Shown: in pieces, positions 8,514 through 17,187 of the stretch
How the letters are laid out: each line of letters opens with the position of its first letter
Numbering within the stretch: the first letter of the stretch is position 1
NCBI RefSeq assembly: GCF_040371085.1
Contig: NZ_JAMBMT010000001.1
Location: 2,604,001-2,668,000, forward strand
Length of the DNA: 64,000 nt
Source of the DNA: Psychrobacter sp. AH5
GTDB taxonomy: Bacteria > Pseudomonadota > Gammaproteobacteria > Pseudomonadales > Moraxellaceae
Reading direction: 5' to 3'
Made by a program: the position numbers and the translations under genes
Notes under the pieces: model-generated
What the model saw: the letters and a program-made list of their open reading frames with translations, nothing else
Told to the model about the DNA's origin: nothing
The model's database searches: none

Positions 8514-8540
8514 GTTCAATATCATTAGCTGATATCGAAC
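8514..8540. promoter_or_regulatory. Operator-like palindrome upstream of mesX
   Basis: Two 11-base arms (GTTCAATATCA, 8514-8524, and TGATATCGAAC, 8530-8540) are reverse complements with one mismatch and are separated by five bases. The spacing and arm length suit a dimeric repressor such as an ArsR- or TetR-type protein. SAH-responsive ArsR regulators (SahR) control methionine genes in other proteobacteria, but assigning this site to one is a guess. No SAM riboswitch was recognised here. Confidence 0.5.
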
Positions 8541-8717
8541 TAAATTTGTGTATGAAGGAATGATACCCAAACTATTAGATGAATAAAAACGATACTATTT
8601 TAGGATAAGATGAATTTTATTCAGCTTAGCAGATTTGTAGTACCTAGATAAGGTAATAATGTCAGACTTATTCATTGTGTGGCTAATCAAAATATAATCT
8701 TAAATATTCCTAATCAC

Positions 8718-8747
8718 AAAAACCCCGTTACTGTAATGATAGCGAGG
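8718..8747 (-). terminator. Intrinsic terminator after doxX
   Basis: On the minus strand CCTCG (8743-8747) pairs with CGGGG (8723-8727), with one G-T pair, followed by a short T run. It lies about 20 bases past the DoxX stop and separates that gene from mesX. The stem is short and the loop long, so it is moderate evidence only. Confidence 0.45.
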
Positions 8748-8766
8748 CTTAGCGTCATTAATAAAA

Positions 8767-9153
8767 CTAATAATACTTATGATTATCAATCGAGTATGAG
8801 CCAGCGCCTTGAGCAAATAATAATAAAAACCCGCCAGCGATAGCTATATTTTTCATAAACATAGTCATCTGTGTTTGATCGCCAAAATCACTATGAAAAA
8901 TAAGCGCTGATATAATATTAAAACCAATCAATAATAAAGCAAATAAACGAGTTTTAAAACCAACAAGGATAGCTAGACCCCCTAGTAACTCCCCAATGAT
9001 TACCAGCGCTAACATAGATCCCGGCACACCCATAGACTCCATATAAGCTTCCGTTCCAGGATAATCCATTATCTTACTAAAGCCTGAAAATATAAAAATC
9101 AGCGATAAAAGCACCCTACCCAACAGCACGCTAATATCTTGTAATCTATCCAT
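8767..9153 (-). CDS. DoxX-family membrane protein
   Basis: A 128-residue inner-membrane protein with four hydrophobic segments. It has the DoxX pattern near the start (LLGRVLLSLIFIFSGFSKI) and the segment LVIIGELLGGLAILVGFKTR. Members are linked to thiosulfate oxidation, oxidative-stress resistance or simply unknown roles, and this one has no diagnostic partner. A clear ribosome site (GGAGAG on the minus strand) precedes the ATG. It is probably monocistronic, with a hairpin behind it. Confidence 0.8.
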   Translation of the reverse strand: MDRLQDISVLLGRVLLSLIFIFSGFSKIMDYPGTEAYMESMGVPGSMLALVIIGELLGGLAILVGFKTRLFALLLIGFNIISALIFHSDFGDQTQMTMFMKNIAIAGGFLLLFAQGAGSYSIDNHKYY

Positions 9154-9450
9154 GATTGCTCTCCGATTAAGCGGTTGATAATTATGCTATTAATAGTATT
9201 GAATGGTATAACTTTTGATACCTTTTAAACCAATTGTATGTATTGATTGTAAATATAAGTGAATTGAAAAACTACTACAAATTATCTAAAGCTACTTTAA
9301 ATAGTCATTACTTTTTAGCTACTTCTACATAATAACCACCGAAAAATAATAATCGCCTATAGTAGAGCCTTAATCATTGCCCTAATATCTCAACTATTCA
9401 CCATAATTCTCTCCGTGTTTATTAATTACACCGTATTGGAATAAACAATA
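9154..9450. other. Intergenic region between divergent doxX and the amidohydrolase
   Basis: About 297 A+T-rich bases that should carry both promoters. I see no convincing gene, repeat or RNA structure, and no clear consensus promoter. Confidence 0.4.
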
Positions 9451-10605
9451 ATGACTGATTTCATAATCAAAAACGCCCGCCTAGCAACACACGATAACTT
9501 ATTCGATATCCGTATAAAGGACGCTAAGATTACGAATATTGATAAGATTAATCACGCTATCGCCACGGATCAAAACCCTCAATCGAACGCTTTAAAAACT
9601 TATAATGAGGCTAACTATGATGCTAAAGGTCACTTCGTTTGTTCTGGGTTTTATGAAAGTCATATCCATTTGGATAAAGCCTGTATTCTCGATCGCTGCA
9701 AGGTCGAAAAAGGCACTTTGCAAGAAGCGGTTGATGAGACCGGCAAAGCCAAAGAAGGTTTTACCGAAGCGGATGTCTTTGAGCGCGCCTCAAAGGTGAT
9801 TGAGATGGCTATCAAAAAAGGTACGGTTGGTCTACGCACCTTTGTCGAAACCGATGAAAAAACACAGCTGCGTAGCTTTCAGGCGATCAAGAGAGCGCAG
9901 CAAAAATACGCTTTTGCTGTCGATATAGAGATTTGCGCCTTTGCGCAGTCCGGCTTAACTACTAAGCCCAAAACCTATGAGCTACTACAGCAAGCTTTAG
10001 CACAAGGCGCTAACCTAATAGGCGGTTGCCCGTATAAAGATGAGAATCCTGAGCAGCATATCGAGATGATTTTTGCTTTGGCTGAGCAGTTTGACGTTGA
10101 CGTCGATTTCCATCTAGATTTTGATCTAGATCCAGAAGGTTCGAGTATTCCTAAACTGTTTGAAGAAACTATGAAAAGAGGCTATCAAGGCCGTGTCTCT
10201 ATTGGTCATGTGACTAAGTTATCTGCCATGGATAAGATGAAGCGTGGCGAGATGGCAGGTCTATTAAAAATGGCTGATATCTCTCTAATCGTACTGCCTG
10301 CCACCGATATTTATATCAATGGTAGTGACTATGAATGCTTAATTCCAAGAGGCACCGTCAATGCCAATCCGTTCTATGAGCTTGGCGTAAATACTACTCT
10401 CTCAAGCAATAATATTCTCAATGCTTTTACCCCTTATGGTGATGCTTCACTGCTTCGTATGGCCAATATGTATGCCAATATTGCTCAGCTATCAAGCGAT
10501 AAACAGCTAGCAGCGGCGTTCGATATGATTACTAGCAACGCAGCCAAATTACTGAAACTTAATACCGAAATTAGGGTAGGAGCTAACGCTACTTTGGAGT
10601 CATAG
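9451..10605 (+). CDS. Cytosine deaminase-like metal-dependent amidohydrolase, C-terminus frameshifted
   Basis: A 384-residue TIM-barrel amidohydrolase resembling cytosine deaminase and related N-acyl or pyrimidine deaminases. Metal-ligand positions are visible: HIHLD (His71, His73), DFHLDFD (His221), GHV (His253) and an Asp in LPATDIYI (286). An N-terminal beta-sandwich segment (IIKNARLATHDNLFDIRI) begins the protein. The frame stops at 10605 in ATLES. The -1 frame, however, continues with VIEAQNAIEAIR and a normal-looking C-terminus to 10715, so a one-base deletion near 10597 has probably removed the last ~40 residues. The active-site barrel is intact. Substrate is unknown. Confidence 0.78.
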   Translation: MTDFIIKNARLATHDNLFDIRIKDAKITNIDKINHAIATDQNPQSNALKTYNEANYDAKGHFVCSGFYESHIHLDKACILDRCKVEKGTLQEAVDETGKAKEGFTEADVFERASKVIEMAIKKGTVGLRTFVETDEKTQLRSFQAIKRAQQKYAFAVDIEICAFAQSGLTTKPKTYELLQQALAQGANLIGGCPYKDENPEQHIEMIFALAEQFDVDVDFHLDFDLDPEGSSIPKLFEETMKRGYQGRVSIGHVTKLSAMDKMKRGEMAGLLKMADISLIVLPATDIYINGSDYECLIPRGTVNANPFYELGVNTTLSSNNILNAFTPYGDASLLRMANMYANIAQLSSDKQLAAAFDMITSNAAKLLKLNTEIRVGANATLES

Positions 10606-10715
10606 AAGCCCAAAATGCCATAGAAGCGATTCGCACTAATGCGCAAGCCTTGGCAGGCTTTAAAAATGGTGTACAGACTTTTAATAATGAGGCGGCTAAG
10701 ATTTATTATCGTTAA
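10597..10715 (+). pseudogene. Displaced C-terminal tail of the amidohydrolase
   Basis: Read in the -1 frame relative to the gene before it, this stretch gives VIEAQNAIEAIRTNAQALA and then an ending with VQTFN and KIYYR, stop at 10713-10715. This is what amidohydrolases of this type have after their ATL-VVIEA strand. Restoring one base around 10597-10598 would join the two frames. It would end one base before the convergent EamA stop codon. A sequencing error is the simplest alternative to a real mutation. Confidence 0.7.
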
Positions 10716-10716
10716 A

Positions 10717-11655
10717 TTAACTCTCAACGGTCTTCATCATTTTCATGCCGCCTAAAGTCACTAACGCAACTCCTAGTGCAATCAATACTCCGCCTAGTAA
10801 TAGTCCTTCTGGGGGCGACTCACCTTGCAAAAAGATAGCCACAGGCACTCCCACTACCGCGCCAACCGCGCCAAGTAAGCTTAATAAAACGGGCCCGCCG
10901 GTGATTTGTAATACAAATAGTAATAAAAACTGACCCGCAAAAATACAGGCTTGCAGCACAATCAAACCAACAGGTAGCACCGTGATAGTAGGAATAGCTA
11001 AAGTAAAAGAAGGCAGCAGTCCAACTAATCCTAGCATAATAGCCGCAGCTATCAGCATACCAGGAGCAAGCGCGATGGGTGAAGCATTATCAGGCCAGCG
11101 TAAGCTACGATAAATATTGCCAATAGCCAGTAACACCGGCCCACAAAGCGCTAGTAAAATCCAAAACACACTGGCTTCTGGCGCTGAAAACTTGCGAGCT
11201 GCCAATACTCCTGCCCCAGCCAAGGCAGCGAAAACACCGACAGCGCGCAGCATACTAAAACGCTCAAGGCGTATAGCTAGTGCTGCTAGATAAGTCAATA
11301 ATGGCGGCAAAGAGATAATGAGCGCCACAAAACTTGCGCCAACATGAGGAATGGCTGAGAAAAATATCAAGTTAGAGCCCGCTACACTGACTAACGCGGC
11401 GACTATATAATACTCAAAACTACGTGTGCTGGGCGCTAGAAGCTCACCTCGCGTATAAGCCACTATCGATAGAATAATGGCGGCACCACTAATAGACCAA
11501 AATAAAAAAGCTAACGGCGTCAGGCCAATCTCCACCGCATACTTTGCCAAGTTAGTGGAGATTCCCAATAGTCCTCCGCCCACTATTAGACAAGCTAAAG
11601 CAGTGAGCCAAGTACTGGGCTTACGCGCTATCGGCTGTTTAGACATCTGACTCAT
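10717..11655 (-). CDS. EamA-family (DMT superfamily) transporter
   Basis: Inner-membrane protein of 312 residues with about ten hydrophobic segments in two EamA repeats, the usual length. Typical features are the first segment (LACLIVGGGLLGISTNLAKY), the small-residue-rich helices GVFAALAGAGVLAA and LGAVGAVVGVPVAIF, and a positively charged C-terminal end. DMT exporters handle amino acids, purines or drugs; the substrate cannot be deduced. It is convergent with the frameshifted amidohydrolase, and their coding ends almost touch. Confidence 0.82.
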   Translation of the reverse strand: MSQMSKQPIARKPSTWLTALACLIVGGGLLGISTNLAKYAVEIGLTPLAFLFWSISGAAIILSIVAYTRGELLAPSTRSFEYYIVAALVSVAGSNLIFFSAIPHVGASFVALIISLPPLLTYLAALAIRLERFSMLRAVGVFAALAGAGVLAARKFSAPEASVFWILLALCGPVLLAIGNIYRSLRWPDNASPIALAPGMLIAAAIMLGLVGLLPSFTLAIPTITVLPVGLIVLQACIFAGQFLLLFVLQITGGPVLLSLLGAVGAVVGVPVAIFLQGESPPEGLLLGGVLIALGVALVTLGGMKMMKTVES

Positions 11656-11770
11656 TGCTTATCCATAAAGCTAATCTTATTAACGAGTTTAGTCACAAAC
11701 TTAGTATAAAAATAAAGCCATAAAACTAGCTAGTGAAGTTTATTCATGGCCTATGATAGCAGTAAATCAA

Positions 11771-11802
11771 AAGGCCAAGACTCATCATTAAATCTTGGCC
11801 TT
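11771..11802 (-). terminator. Intrinsic terminator after yceI
   Basis: Perfect 10-base arms AAGGCCAAGA (11771-11780) and TCTTGGCCTT (11793-11802). On the minus strand the stem is followed by TTTTGATTT. It lies about 57 bases past the yceI stop and ahead of the EamA gene's end, so it most likely closes the envelope cluster read from the right. Confidence 0.7.
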
Positions 11803-11858
11803 GTATGAGTATTAAGCATCCTTTAACAGCCGTTAATGTCACTACGATTTAGATAAAA

Positions 11859-12497
11859 CTACTGTTTAGCCGCTTCGATTTGTACTTTTAACACTACTTT
11901 TTCAGTAATTCCTAACAAGCTATATTTGCCCATATCCCATTTTCGACGATCAATAGTAGTAGTAAAATCGCCACCACAGACCGAGCTTTTGGCGATAAAA
12001 CTAAAATAACAGTTGAACTTAGTAGCGCTCAAGGTAATGGGATGAGTTTGACCATGCATAGTCAAATTACCCTCGACTTTCGTCACTGGCGACTCTGACT
12101 TATCATCAGCAAAATACCACTTGGTAGAGTCAAAGGTGGCTAAAGGATACTTCTCAACTTCAAAAAAATCAGCACCTTTTAACACGTTATCAAAGGCAAT
12201 ATTACCGGTATTAAGACTATTAATCGGAATAACTATAGAGACTTTACCTAATTTGGCTTGAGCATCGTACTCCACTTGCCCCGTCAAATTATAAAAGCCA
12301 CCTGAGTTGGTCGAGGTATTGAAATGATCAATCTCAAAACGAACGTTAGAGTTATCAGGAACAAGCAGATAAGTCGCCGCCTGACTGCTGATAGTACCTA
12401 GCAGCGCCATAGAGATAAATACGATAGATAGCGTGGATAATGTTGCTATCGGCTGACGAGAGCTAGCGATAAACCGTTTGAAGGATAGAGGATACAT
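11859..12497 (-). CDS. YceI-family periplasmic protein
   Basis: A 212-residue exported protein. A long N-terminal signal region (hydrophobic core near residues 18-38, likely cleavage after SSQA) leads into the YceI lipocalin-like barrel, with VPDNSNVRFEIDHF, the segment NVLKGADFFEVEKYP, GNLTMHGQTHPITL and DRRKWDMGKY. YceI proteins bind isoprenoid-type lipids such as polyprenyl chains in the periplasm. Its ribosome site AAGGAA is good. It lies 40 bases after lolC/E on the same strand and may be co-transcribed with the surface-lipoprotein export genes. A pair of cysteines (KFNCYF and SVCGG) may form a disulfide. Confidence 0.85.
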   Translation of the reverse strand: MYPLSFKRFIASSRQPIATLSTLSIVFISMALLGTISSQAATYLLVPDNSNVRFEIDHFNTSTNSGGFYNLTGQVEYDAQAKLGKVSIVIPINSLNTGNIAFDNVLKGADFFEVEKYPLATFDSTKWYFADDKSESPVTKVEGNLTMHGQTHPITLSATKFNCYFSFIAKSSVCGGDFTTTIDRRKWDMGKYSLLGITEKVVLKVQIEAAKQ

Positions 12498-12537
12498 AAT
12501 ACATTCCTTGGTGATTTACTTAGTAGGTAAAATAACT

Positions 12538-13812
12538 TTACTCCCCTTTTAATGCTTTTACAGGCTCAATCCTAGCTGCACTGCGCGAAGGATAAATAGT
12601 AGAGAGTAATACCATAGCTAAAGATGACACCAAAATCACTACTACATCTAGCAATTGTATATCAGAAGGTAATTCTTCAACAAAATAGTTATCGAATAGT
12701 CCCAAACTAAAAGTGCTATTGATCCAAGCGGAAACACTTGGAATGCTTAAAGATAAAAACAAGCCAAGCAATAATCCCATAATTATGCCAAAAGCTCCTA
12801 ATACTGCACCTTGAATCATAAATATACGTGAAATAAGCTGTGAAGAGGCGCCAAAGGTTTTTAATATTGCAACATCGGATCTTTTATCAGTGACACTCAT
12901 AACCAAAGTAGAAACCACATTAAAGGCGGCTACTAGGATAATTAAGAATAGTAATAGGGACATAATAGTCTTTTGTACACGGATAGCGCTGTATAGACTA
13001 CCATGCGTTTGCGTCCAGTCTCCTGCGGTAAAATTCAATCCAGTAGGAGGATTAGATAGCGTTTGTAAGGTATTAGTAGCGTTAGCTAAGGCTTTATCCG
13101 CTGATTGCTTGGAGACGAATACGTCTTGTAGATTTAGACGAATAGCTACCGCGCCATGAGATAGGTTTAAGACGTCAGAGGCATCATCCATGGCGATGTA
13201 GCTCATCCACTTGTCTAGCTCTTGACTGACATGGAAAATCCCAGTAAGAGTATAAGTATGAAAGGTGGGCGTCATACCGATAGAGGAATCAGAAGGCTTT
13301 GAGATGATGATACTTACCTCATCTCCTAGCTCTAAGCCAAACTTATCTACAGTATATTTGCCCAAAATTATATTACCGCTAGCTGTCGCTAAGCTATCTA
13401 AGTCGCCAGCTATCATGTTTTCTTTAAGAATAGAAACAGCTGGATCGTATCTGGGTTCTATGCCATTTAGTATAGTGCTATTGACTTCACCAGCTATAGA
13501 TAACATCCCGCGTGCCTGTACGAAGGGGGCAGCGCCTATGACATTACTATCATTATCTTGTATTTGCTGAGCATAGGGCTTCCAGTCCTGTAAAGGCTGA
13601 GAGCTATAAATGGAGACTTGAGGCACCATGCCTAAGATACGACTAGACAGAGCTTGTTCAAAACCATTCAATACTGAGGTGACAACGATCAATGCCGCCA
13701 CGCCCAGTATTAGACCAGCCATAGAAACTACTGAGATAAAAGATAAAAACTTATTCGCGTTCTTCGAGCGGGTGAACCGCAATCCAATAAACAAAGGTAG
13801 AGGGCGGCGCAT
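12538..13812 (-). CDS. Lipoprotein-releasing ABC transporter permease, LolC/LolE family
   Basis: Inner-membrane permease that helps detach outer-membrane lipoproteins and pass them to LolA. At 424 residues it has the usual LolC/E layout: a short cytoplasmic start (PLFIGLRFTRSKNANKFLSF), TM1 near residues 30-50, a large periplasmic domain, and three more membrane segments at the C-terminus. ILGMVPQVSIYS matches the family segment after TM1. The LolD ATPase and LolA are not adjacent. It lies 51 bases after the Slam gene. Whether it is LolC, LolE or a merged LolF-type permease cannot be settled here. Confidence 0.85.
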   Translation of the reverse strand: MRRPLPLFIGLRFTRSKNANKFLSFISVVSMAGLILGVAALIVVTSVLNGFEQALSSRILGMVPQVSIYSSQPLQDWKPYAQQIQDNDSNVIGAAPFVQARGMLSIAGEVNSTILNGIEPRYDPAVSILKENMIAGDLDSLATASGNIILGKYTVDKFGLELGDEVSIIISKPSDSSIGMTPTFHTYTLTGIFHVSQELDKWMSYIAMDDASDVLNLSHGAVAIRLNLQDVFVSKQSADKALANATNTLQTLSNPPTGLNFTAGDWTQTHGSLYSAIRVQKTIMSLLLFLIILVAAFNVVSTLVMSVTDKRSDVAILKTFGASSQLISRIFMIQGAVLGAFGIIMGLLLGLFLSLSIPSVSAWINSTFSLGLFDNYFVEELPSDIQLLDVVVILVSSLAMVLLSTIYPSRSAARIEPVKALKGE

Positions 13813-13863
13813 AGGTACTATCTCTTATCTCAACGATAATTTTGTAGTTTACAAAATAGAAAA

Positions 13864-15363
13864 TTAAAAAGCTTTAGTCAATTCAAAAGAAACGTCGTTT
13901 TTGTCGTACTCTTCAAAAGGAGAGTTACTAGTGACTTTACTATAGTTCCAGCTGACTTTAGGGGTCAAGCCAAGCACCGAGAATGCTCGGTTCCAAGCTC
14001 TTATACCTGCGGTATATTCTTTATTTTCACGCTCGATACCGAAGAAATCCTCGCCATCATAGTTACGCTCAGCATAGCCTAGGTTTAACTGAGTAGTATA
14101 ACCTTTCGGCCAAGTCTGACCCCAACCGACACGTATACCTGGGCGATCAAAAGCTTGAGATTCGTCATCTGAGCTTTTAGTAGCGTAATCTAAACCAAAG
14201 GTCAAAAACTGCTGACCATTAGGAAAATAAACGGCTGTGTTAGAAAATAATAGATCATTGCCATCATTGAAAGCATAACGATCTATATAATCTGACTTTG
14301 AGTAACTCGCTAGACCCTGGTAACGCAGCTTAGGCGAAAGGAACTGACTTAGAACTACTCTTACACCTGTCGTATCGGTATAGCTCTTTAGATCGCCGTC
14401 ACCGTTTGCCCCTTGGGCATACCAGCGCTTATTATAAAAAGGGACTAACTCTACCTCGGTAATAGCGTTTTGATAGCCGACACCCGCACCTATACCAGCG
14501 GTAATGTCATTATAAGCTTTATTGTCCCAGTAATATTTACCATAAGTGTTCAGATGCACAGCGGTAAATATTTTATTATCATTAAGCCACTTCTTATCGC
14601 CATAAAAGCTAAAGTTCAAGCCTTTACCAGACTCTCTTGGCGAATTATAAGTAAGTGCTGAACCATTGCCCAGATCTAATCGAGTACCTTGCTCTGGAGC
14701 ATTAGTGATATTGCTGTCATCCATATAAGACACTGAACCATTAAAGTCCCAACTGCCTTGCTTATTGATAGCGTCAATATAATTATTAATAACCTTAACA
14801 TCAGCTTCAGTTTTTGCTTCGGCACGCAAACGCTCAAACTCAGACTCTGCCGCGACAAACTGACGATTATAAAACAGCGCCATTGCTAGCTGAAAACGCA
14901 AAATCTGCACTTCTGGTAGTTTGGCATTGATCTCACGATACCTACGCACTGCTTCATCTAGATTGCCAGACTTAGCGGCAATAATAGCGTTACCCCAGTC
15001 GACTACAGAAGGATCGTAATTTGGGACTTGTTCATAAACGGGTAATAAATCTTTTAATGCATCAGCATTTCCTTGTCTAAGGAAATTACCTAATAGCCTC
15101 TCGAACTCAGCAGGATTATCTTTGAGATAAGCGATGCTTTCTTCCTTAGTCATCGTTGTGCCAGAATCTTCTGACGGCAACTCCGTTGAGAGCAGCTCCT
15201 TATCTTCAATTGGACGTACTAATTCATCAGCAACTTTGGCATAAGTCTCTGCTGATCTGTCTTGCGGTGCTAATGGTGGATTTGCGGCATGAGCTATCAT
15301 GCTCGTACATCCTATAATTACAGCTAAAGATCCATACACACTAGAATAACGCAAATATTGCAT
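13864..15363 (-). CDS. Slam-type surface lipoprotein assembly modulator
   Basis: Outer-membrane protein of the DUF560 family that moves lipoproteins to the cell surface. With the ATG at 15363 it has a signal peptide ending about AHAA, an N-terminal TPR-like periplasmic domain (DEAVRRYREINAKLPEVQIL, FNRQF-type turns, about residues 90-210) and a C-terminal beta-barrel rich in alternating aromatic strands. It ends in Phe (SFELTKAF), as outer-membrane barrels do. The longer frame from 15402 overlaps the hairpin at 15401-15430, so I prefer 15363. The gene directly follows a TbpB-like lipoprotein, its probable client. Confidence 0.87.
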   Translation of the reverse strand: MQYLRYSSVYGSLAVIIGCTSMIAHAANPPLAPQDRSAETYAKVADELVRPIEDKELLSTELPSEDSGTTMTKEESIAYLKDNPAEFERLLGNFLRQGNADALKDLLPVYEQVPNYDPSVVDWGNAIIAAKSGNLDEAVRRYREINAKLPEVQILRFQLAMALFYNRQFVAAESEFERLRAEAKTEADVKVINNYIDAINKQGSWDFNGSVSYMDDSNITNAPEQGTRLDLGNGSALTYNSPRESGKGLNFSFYGDKKWLNDNKIFTAVHLNTYGKYYWDNKAYNDITAGIGAGVGYQNAITEVELVPFYNKRWYAQGANGDGDLKSYTDTTGVRVVLSQFLSPKLRYQGLASYSKSDYIDRYAFNDGNDLLFSNTAVYFPNGQQFLTFGLDYATKSSDDESQAFDRPGIRVGWGQTWPKGYTTQLNLGYAERNYDGEDFFGIERENKEYTAGIRAWNRAFSVLGLTPKVSWNYSKVTSNSPFEEYDKNDVSFELTKAF

Positions 15364-15400
15364 AACCGTTCCCATCGGTAAGTTGTCAATCATTAGATAC

Positions 15401-15430
15401 AAAAACGACCACCTAGCGGTAGTCGTTTTT
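15401..15430 (-). terminator. Terminator-like hairpin between surface lipoprotein and Slam
   Basis: Arms AAAAACGAC and GTCGTTTTT plus three further inner pairs after one mismatch, with tetraloop TAGC. It works as an intrinsic terminator in either direction, with a T run on both strands. It lies 33 bases past the lipoprotein stop and before the Slam start, so Slam may be expressed mainly by read-through, at a lower level than its client. Confidence 0.75.
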
Positions 15431-15462
15431 ATTATATAAATTTATCAATTAAGTAATAAGAA

Positions 15463-17064
15463 TTACTCAACGCCGTTGATTGGTGGTACACCAACAATTG
15501 GTGGAACTACAGGGCTAATCTGCTGAGCGCCGAATACACCGCCCCACTTAGAATCGCCGTAACCTGTAGCTGAATTAACAGAGTTCAATGCGCCGCCTAA
15601 CTCTTGAGCACCATTACCAAAGAAGCTACCTTTGAATGAACCCTTGCTATCTTGAACCTGACCATAAGTAAGTTGTGACTCACCTTTTACAGAGTTACCG
15701 ATAACATCACCGTTAAATGTAACTAAATCTACCGCTTCTAAAGCACCGTTAGCAGCGCCTTTATCCCAAACGTTGTAGATACTACCAGTTACCTTTTGAG
15801 TACCAGAGTTATAATTGGCTTGTACGAAATTACCGATTGCGTTACCGCTTACACCAAATGCTGGAGCATTCGAGTTACCGCCATCGCTAGGACCACCGCT
15901 ATAGCTGTTATCGATACCATACATTAGAGCATGACCAGCGTACTGATAAGTACCTTCACTTAAGGCAGCCATTTGTGCAAGAGTAGTCTCGCCTACACCG
16001 CGATAGAAATAGACATCAGTAGTATCGCTAGTATTACCAGCTACACTGCTATTGAAGTCTTTATTAGCAAAATCAGCTTGTACATAGTTCTGACCTTCTA
16101 GATCAGTTTGCTGTAGATTATCTAGATCTCCAGTAACACGACCATACTGGACGTTATTAAGTTTAAGCTGTCTTTGATCAAAAGCGGTAATAGCTGTACT
16201 AGTAGCATCGTTAGCATCAGTACGGAAAATAGCTACATCAGCACCAGCAGCAGTTTTGGTACGATACTGAAGGCTATTGAAGTAACCAGTAGCAGTCTCA
16301 TCAGCAGTAGTAGCAAGTTTACCAAACACTCTTACATCATTACCACCAGCTACAACGCCACTTGGAGTTACACCATCTGTATCAAAACCACCAGTTGGGG
16401 TTTGCGTTACACGATTGTTAACACCATTAACGAAAGATTCTTGACCCGTTACTTGATAAGTAGGAGCTGCAGAACCAGCTGAAGTTTGCTGAACTTGAAT
16501 GATAGCACTCAATTCACCATCATTAGCGCCACCAAAATCAACATCATTTTCATTTTGAATAGAATTGGTATTATTTACATCAGTATCAGCTACTGATACT
16601 GGCTCAGCACCTAAGATGTACTTGACATTGTTGGCTACGCCATTAGTTACGTTAGTAACATCAGGGAACTGAGCAACAACAATGTTAGTCATCTTTTTGT
16701 TCTGTAGAGTTTGGAAACCTACAACAGTGTTGTTAGCATCATTACCAGCCGCGCCATTAGTAGCCGCAGTTCTATCAAAGTTAGATTCATTACCACGGAC
16801 GTACTGCTGACCAACTACTGAAGATTTTTCAGCACGGTTACCGTCTTCTGCTGCATCACCTGGGTTATCAGTAGGGTTGTTACCGCCTGGTACTTCTGGA
16901 GTCTCTGGAGTTTCAGGAGTTTCAGGAGTCTCTGGAGTTTCAGGAGTCTCTGGAACATTAGGGTTAGGTGGGATGTAGTTTTCGTCGCTGTCACTACCAC
17001 AAGCAGTTAGAGCCATTGACGCCAAAATGCCGCTTAGGGCTAGAGCTAGATACTTCTGTTTCAT
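15463..17064 (-). CDS. TbpB-like Slam-dependent surface lipoprotein
   Basis: A 533-residue lipoprotein precursor. The ATG at 17064 has a good ribosome site (GAGGAA) and a lipoprotein signal ending LTAC with Cys22; the open frame further upstream runs through the promoter and is not coding. After Cys come acidic residues and a proline-rich Pro-Glu-Thr repeat linker. A glycine/asparagine-rich beta domain follows, ending in a TbpB/HpuA-type C-lobe barrel (GSFKGSFFGNGAQELGG, SKWGGVFGAQ). Such proteins bind host or environmental ligands such as iron carriers or heme. No TonB-dependent receptor lies next to it, so the ligand is unknown. The adjacent Slam is its likely exporter. Confidence 0.85.
   Translation of the reverse strand: MKQKYLALALSGILASMALTACGSDSDENYIPPNPNVPETPETPETPETPETPETPEVPGGNNPTDNPGDAAEDGNRAEKSSVVGQQYVRGNESNFDRTAATNGAAGNDANNTVVGFQTLQNKKMTNIVVAQFPDVTNVTNGVANNVKYILGAEPVSVADTDVNNTNSIQNENDVDFGGANDGELSAIIQVQQTSAGSAAPTYQVTGQESFVNGVNNRVTQTPTGGFDTDGVTPSGVVAGGNDVRVFGKLATTADETATGYFNSLQYRTKTAAGADVAIFRTDANDATSTAITAFDQRQLKLNNVQYGRVTGDLDNLQQTDLEGQNYVQADFANKDFNSSVAGNTSDTTDVYFYRGVGETTLAQMAALSEGTYQYAGHALMYGIDNSYSGGPSDGGNSNAPAFGVSGNAIGNFVQANYNSGTQKVTGSIYNVWDKGAANGALEAVDLVTFNGDVIGNSVKGESQLTYGQVQDSKGSFKGSFFGNGAQELGGALNSVNSATGYGDSKWGGVFGAQQISPVVPPIVGVPPINGVE
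16892..16954 (-). repeat. 9-bp tandem repeat encoding Pro-Glu-Thr linker
   Basis: About seven in-frame 9-base units coding for P-E-T just after the lipobox of the surface lipoprotein. Units come in two alternating versions (TCTGGAGTT and TCAGGAGTT types on the plus strand). Gain or loss of units changes linker length without shifting the frame. Confidence 0.85.
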
Positions 17065-17158
17065 CTTGATTTCCTCAATTAGATGTAAAAACGACTTGTA
17101 TATAAAGATACAGTATGTTTTGTAGTTACTACGACTGGTAGTTCCCACTTTAGCTGAA

Positions 17159-17187
17159 AGGGTATCAAACCCCCTACAGCATGTCAA
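17159..17187 (-). promoter_or_regulatory. Promoter of the surface lipoprotein gene
   Basis: On the minus strand a perfect -35 TTGACA (17182-17187) and a weaker -10 TACCCT (17159-17164) are spaced by 17 bases. Transcription would begin near 17152, about 88 bases before the ATG at 17064. The weak -10 suggests an activator or a regulated promoter. I found no convincing Fur box. Confidence 0.5.

Noticed and set aside
8481..8766. SAM or cobalamin riboswitch before mesX
   Set aside because: No recognisable core helices; only a short palindrome and a terminator for the preceding gene were seen.
16892..16954. PET repeat as a phase-variation switch
   Set aside because: Units are 9 bp, so changes in number keep the frame; on/off switching is not expected.
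17065..17187. N-terminal extension of the surface lipoprotein to 17187
   Set aside because: It runs through the -35/-10 elements and has no ribosome site; the lipobox start at 17064 is well supported.
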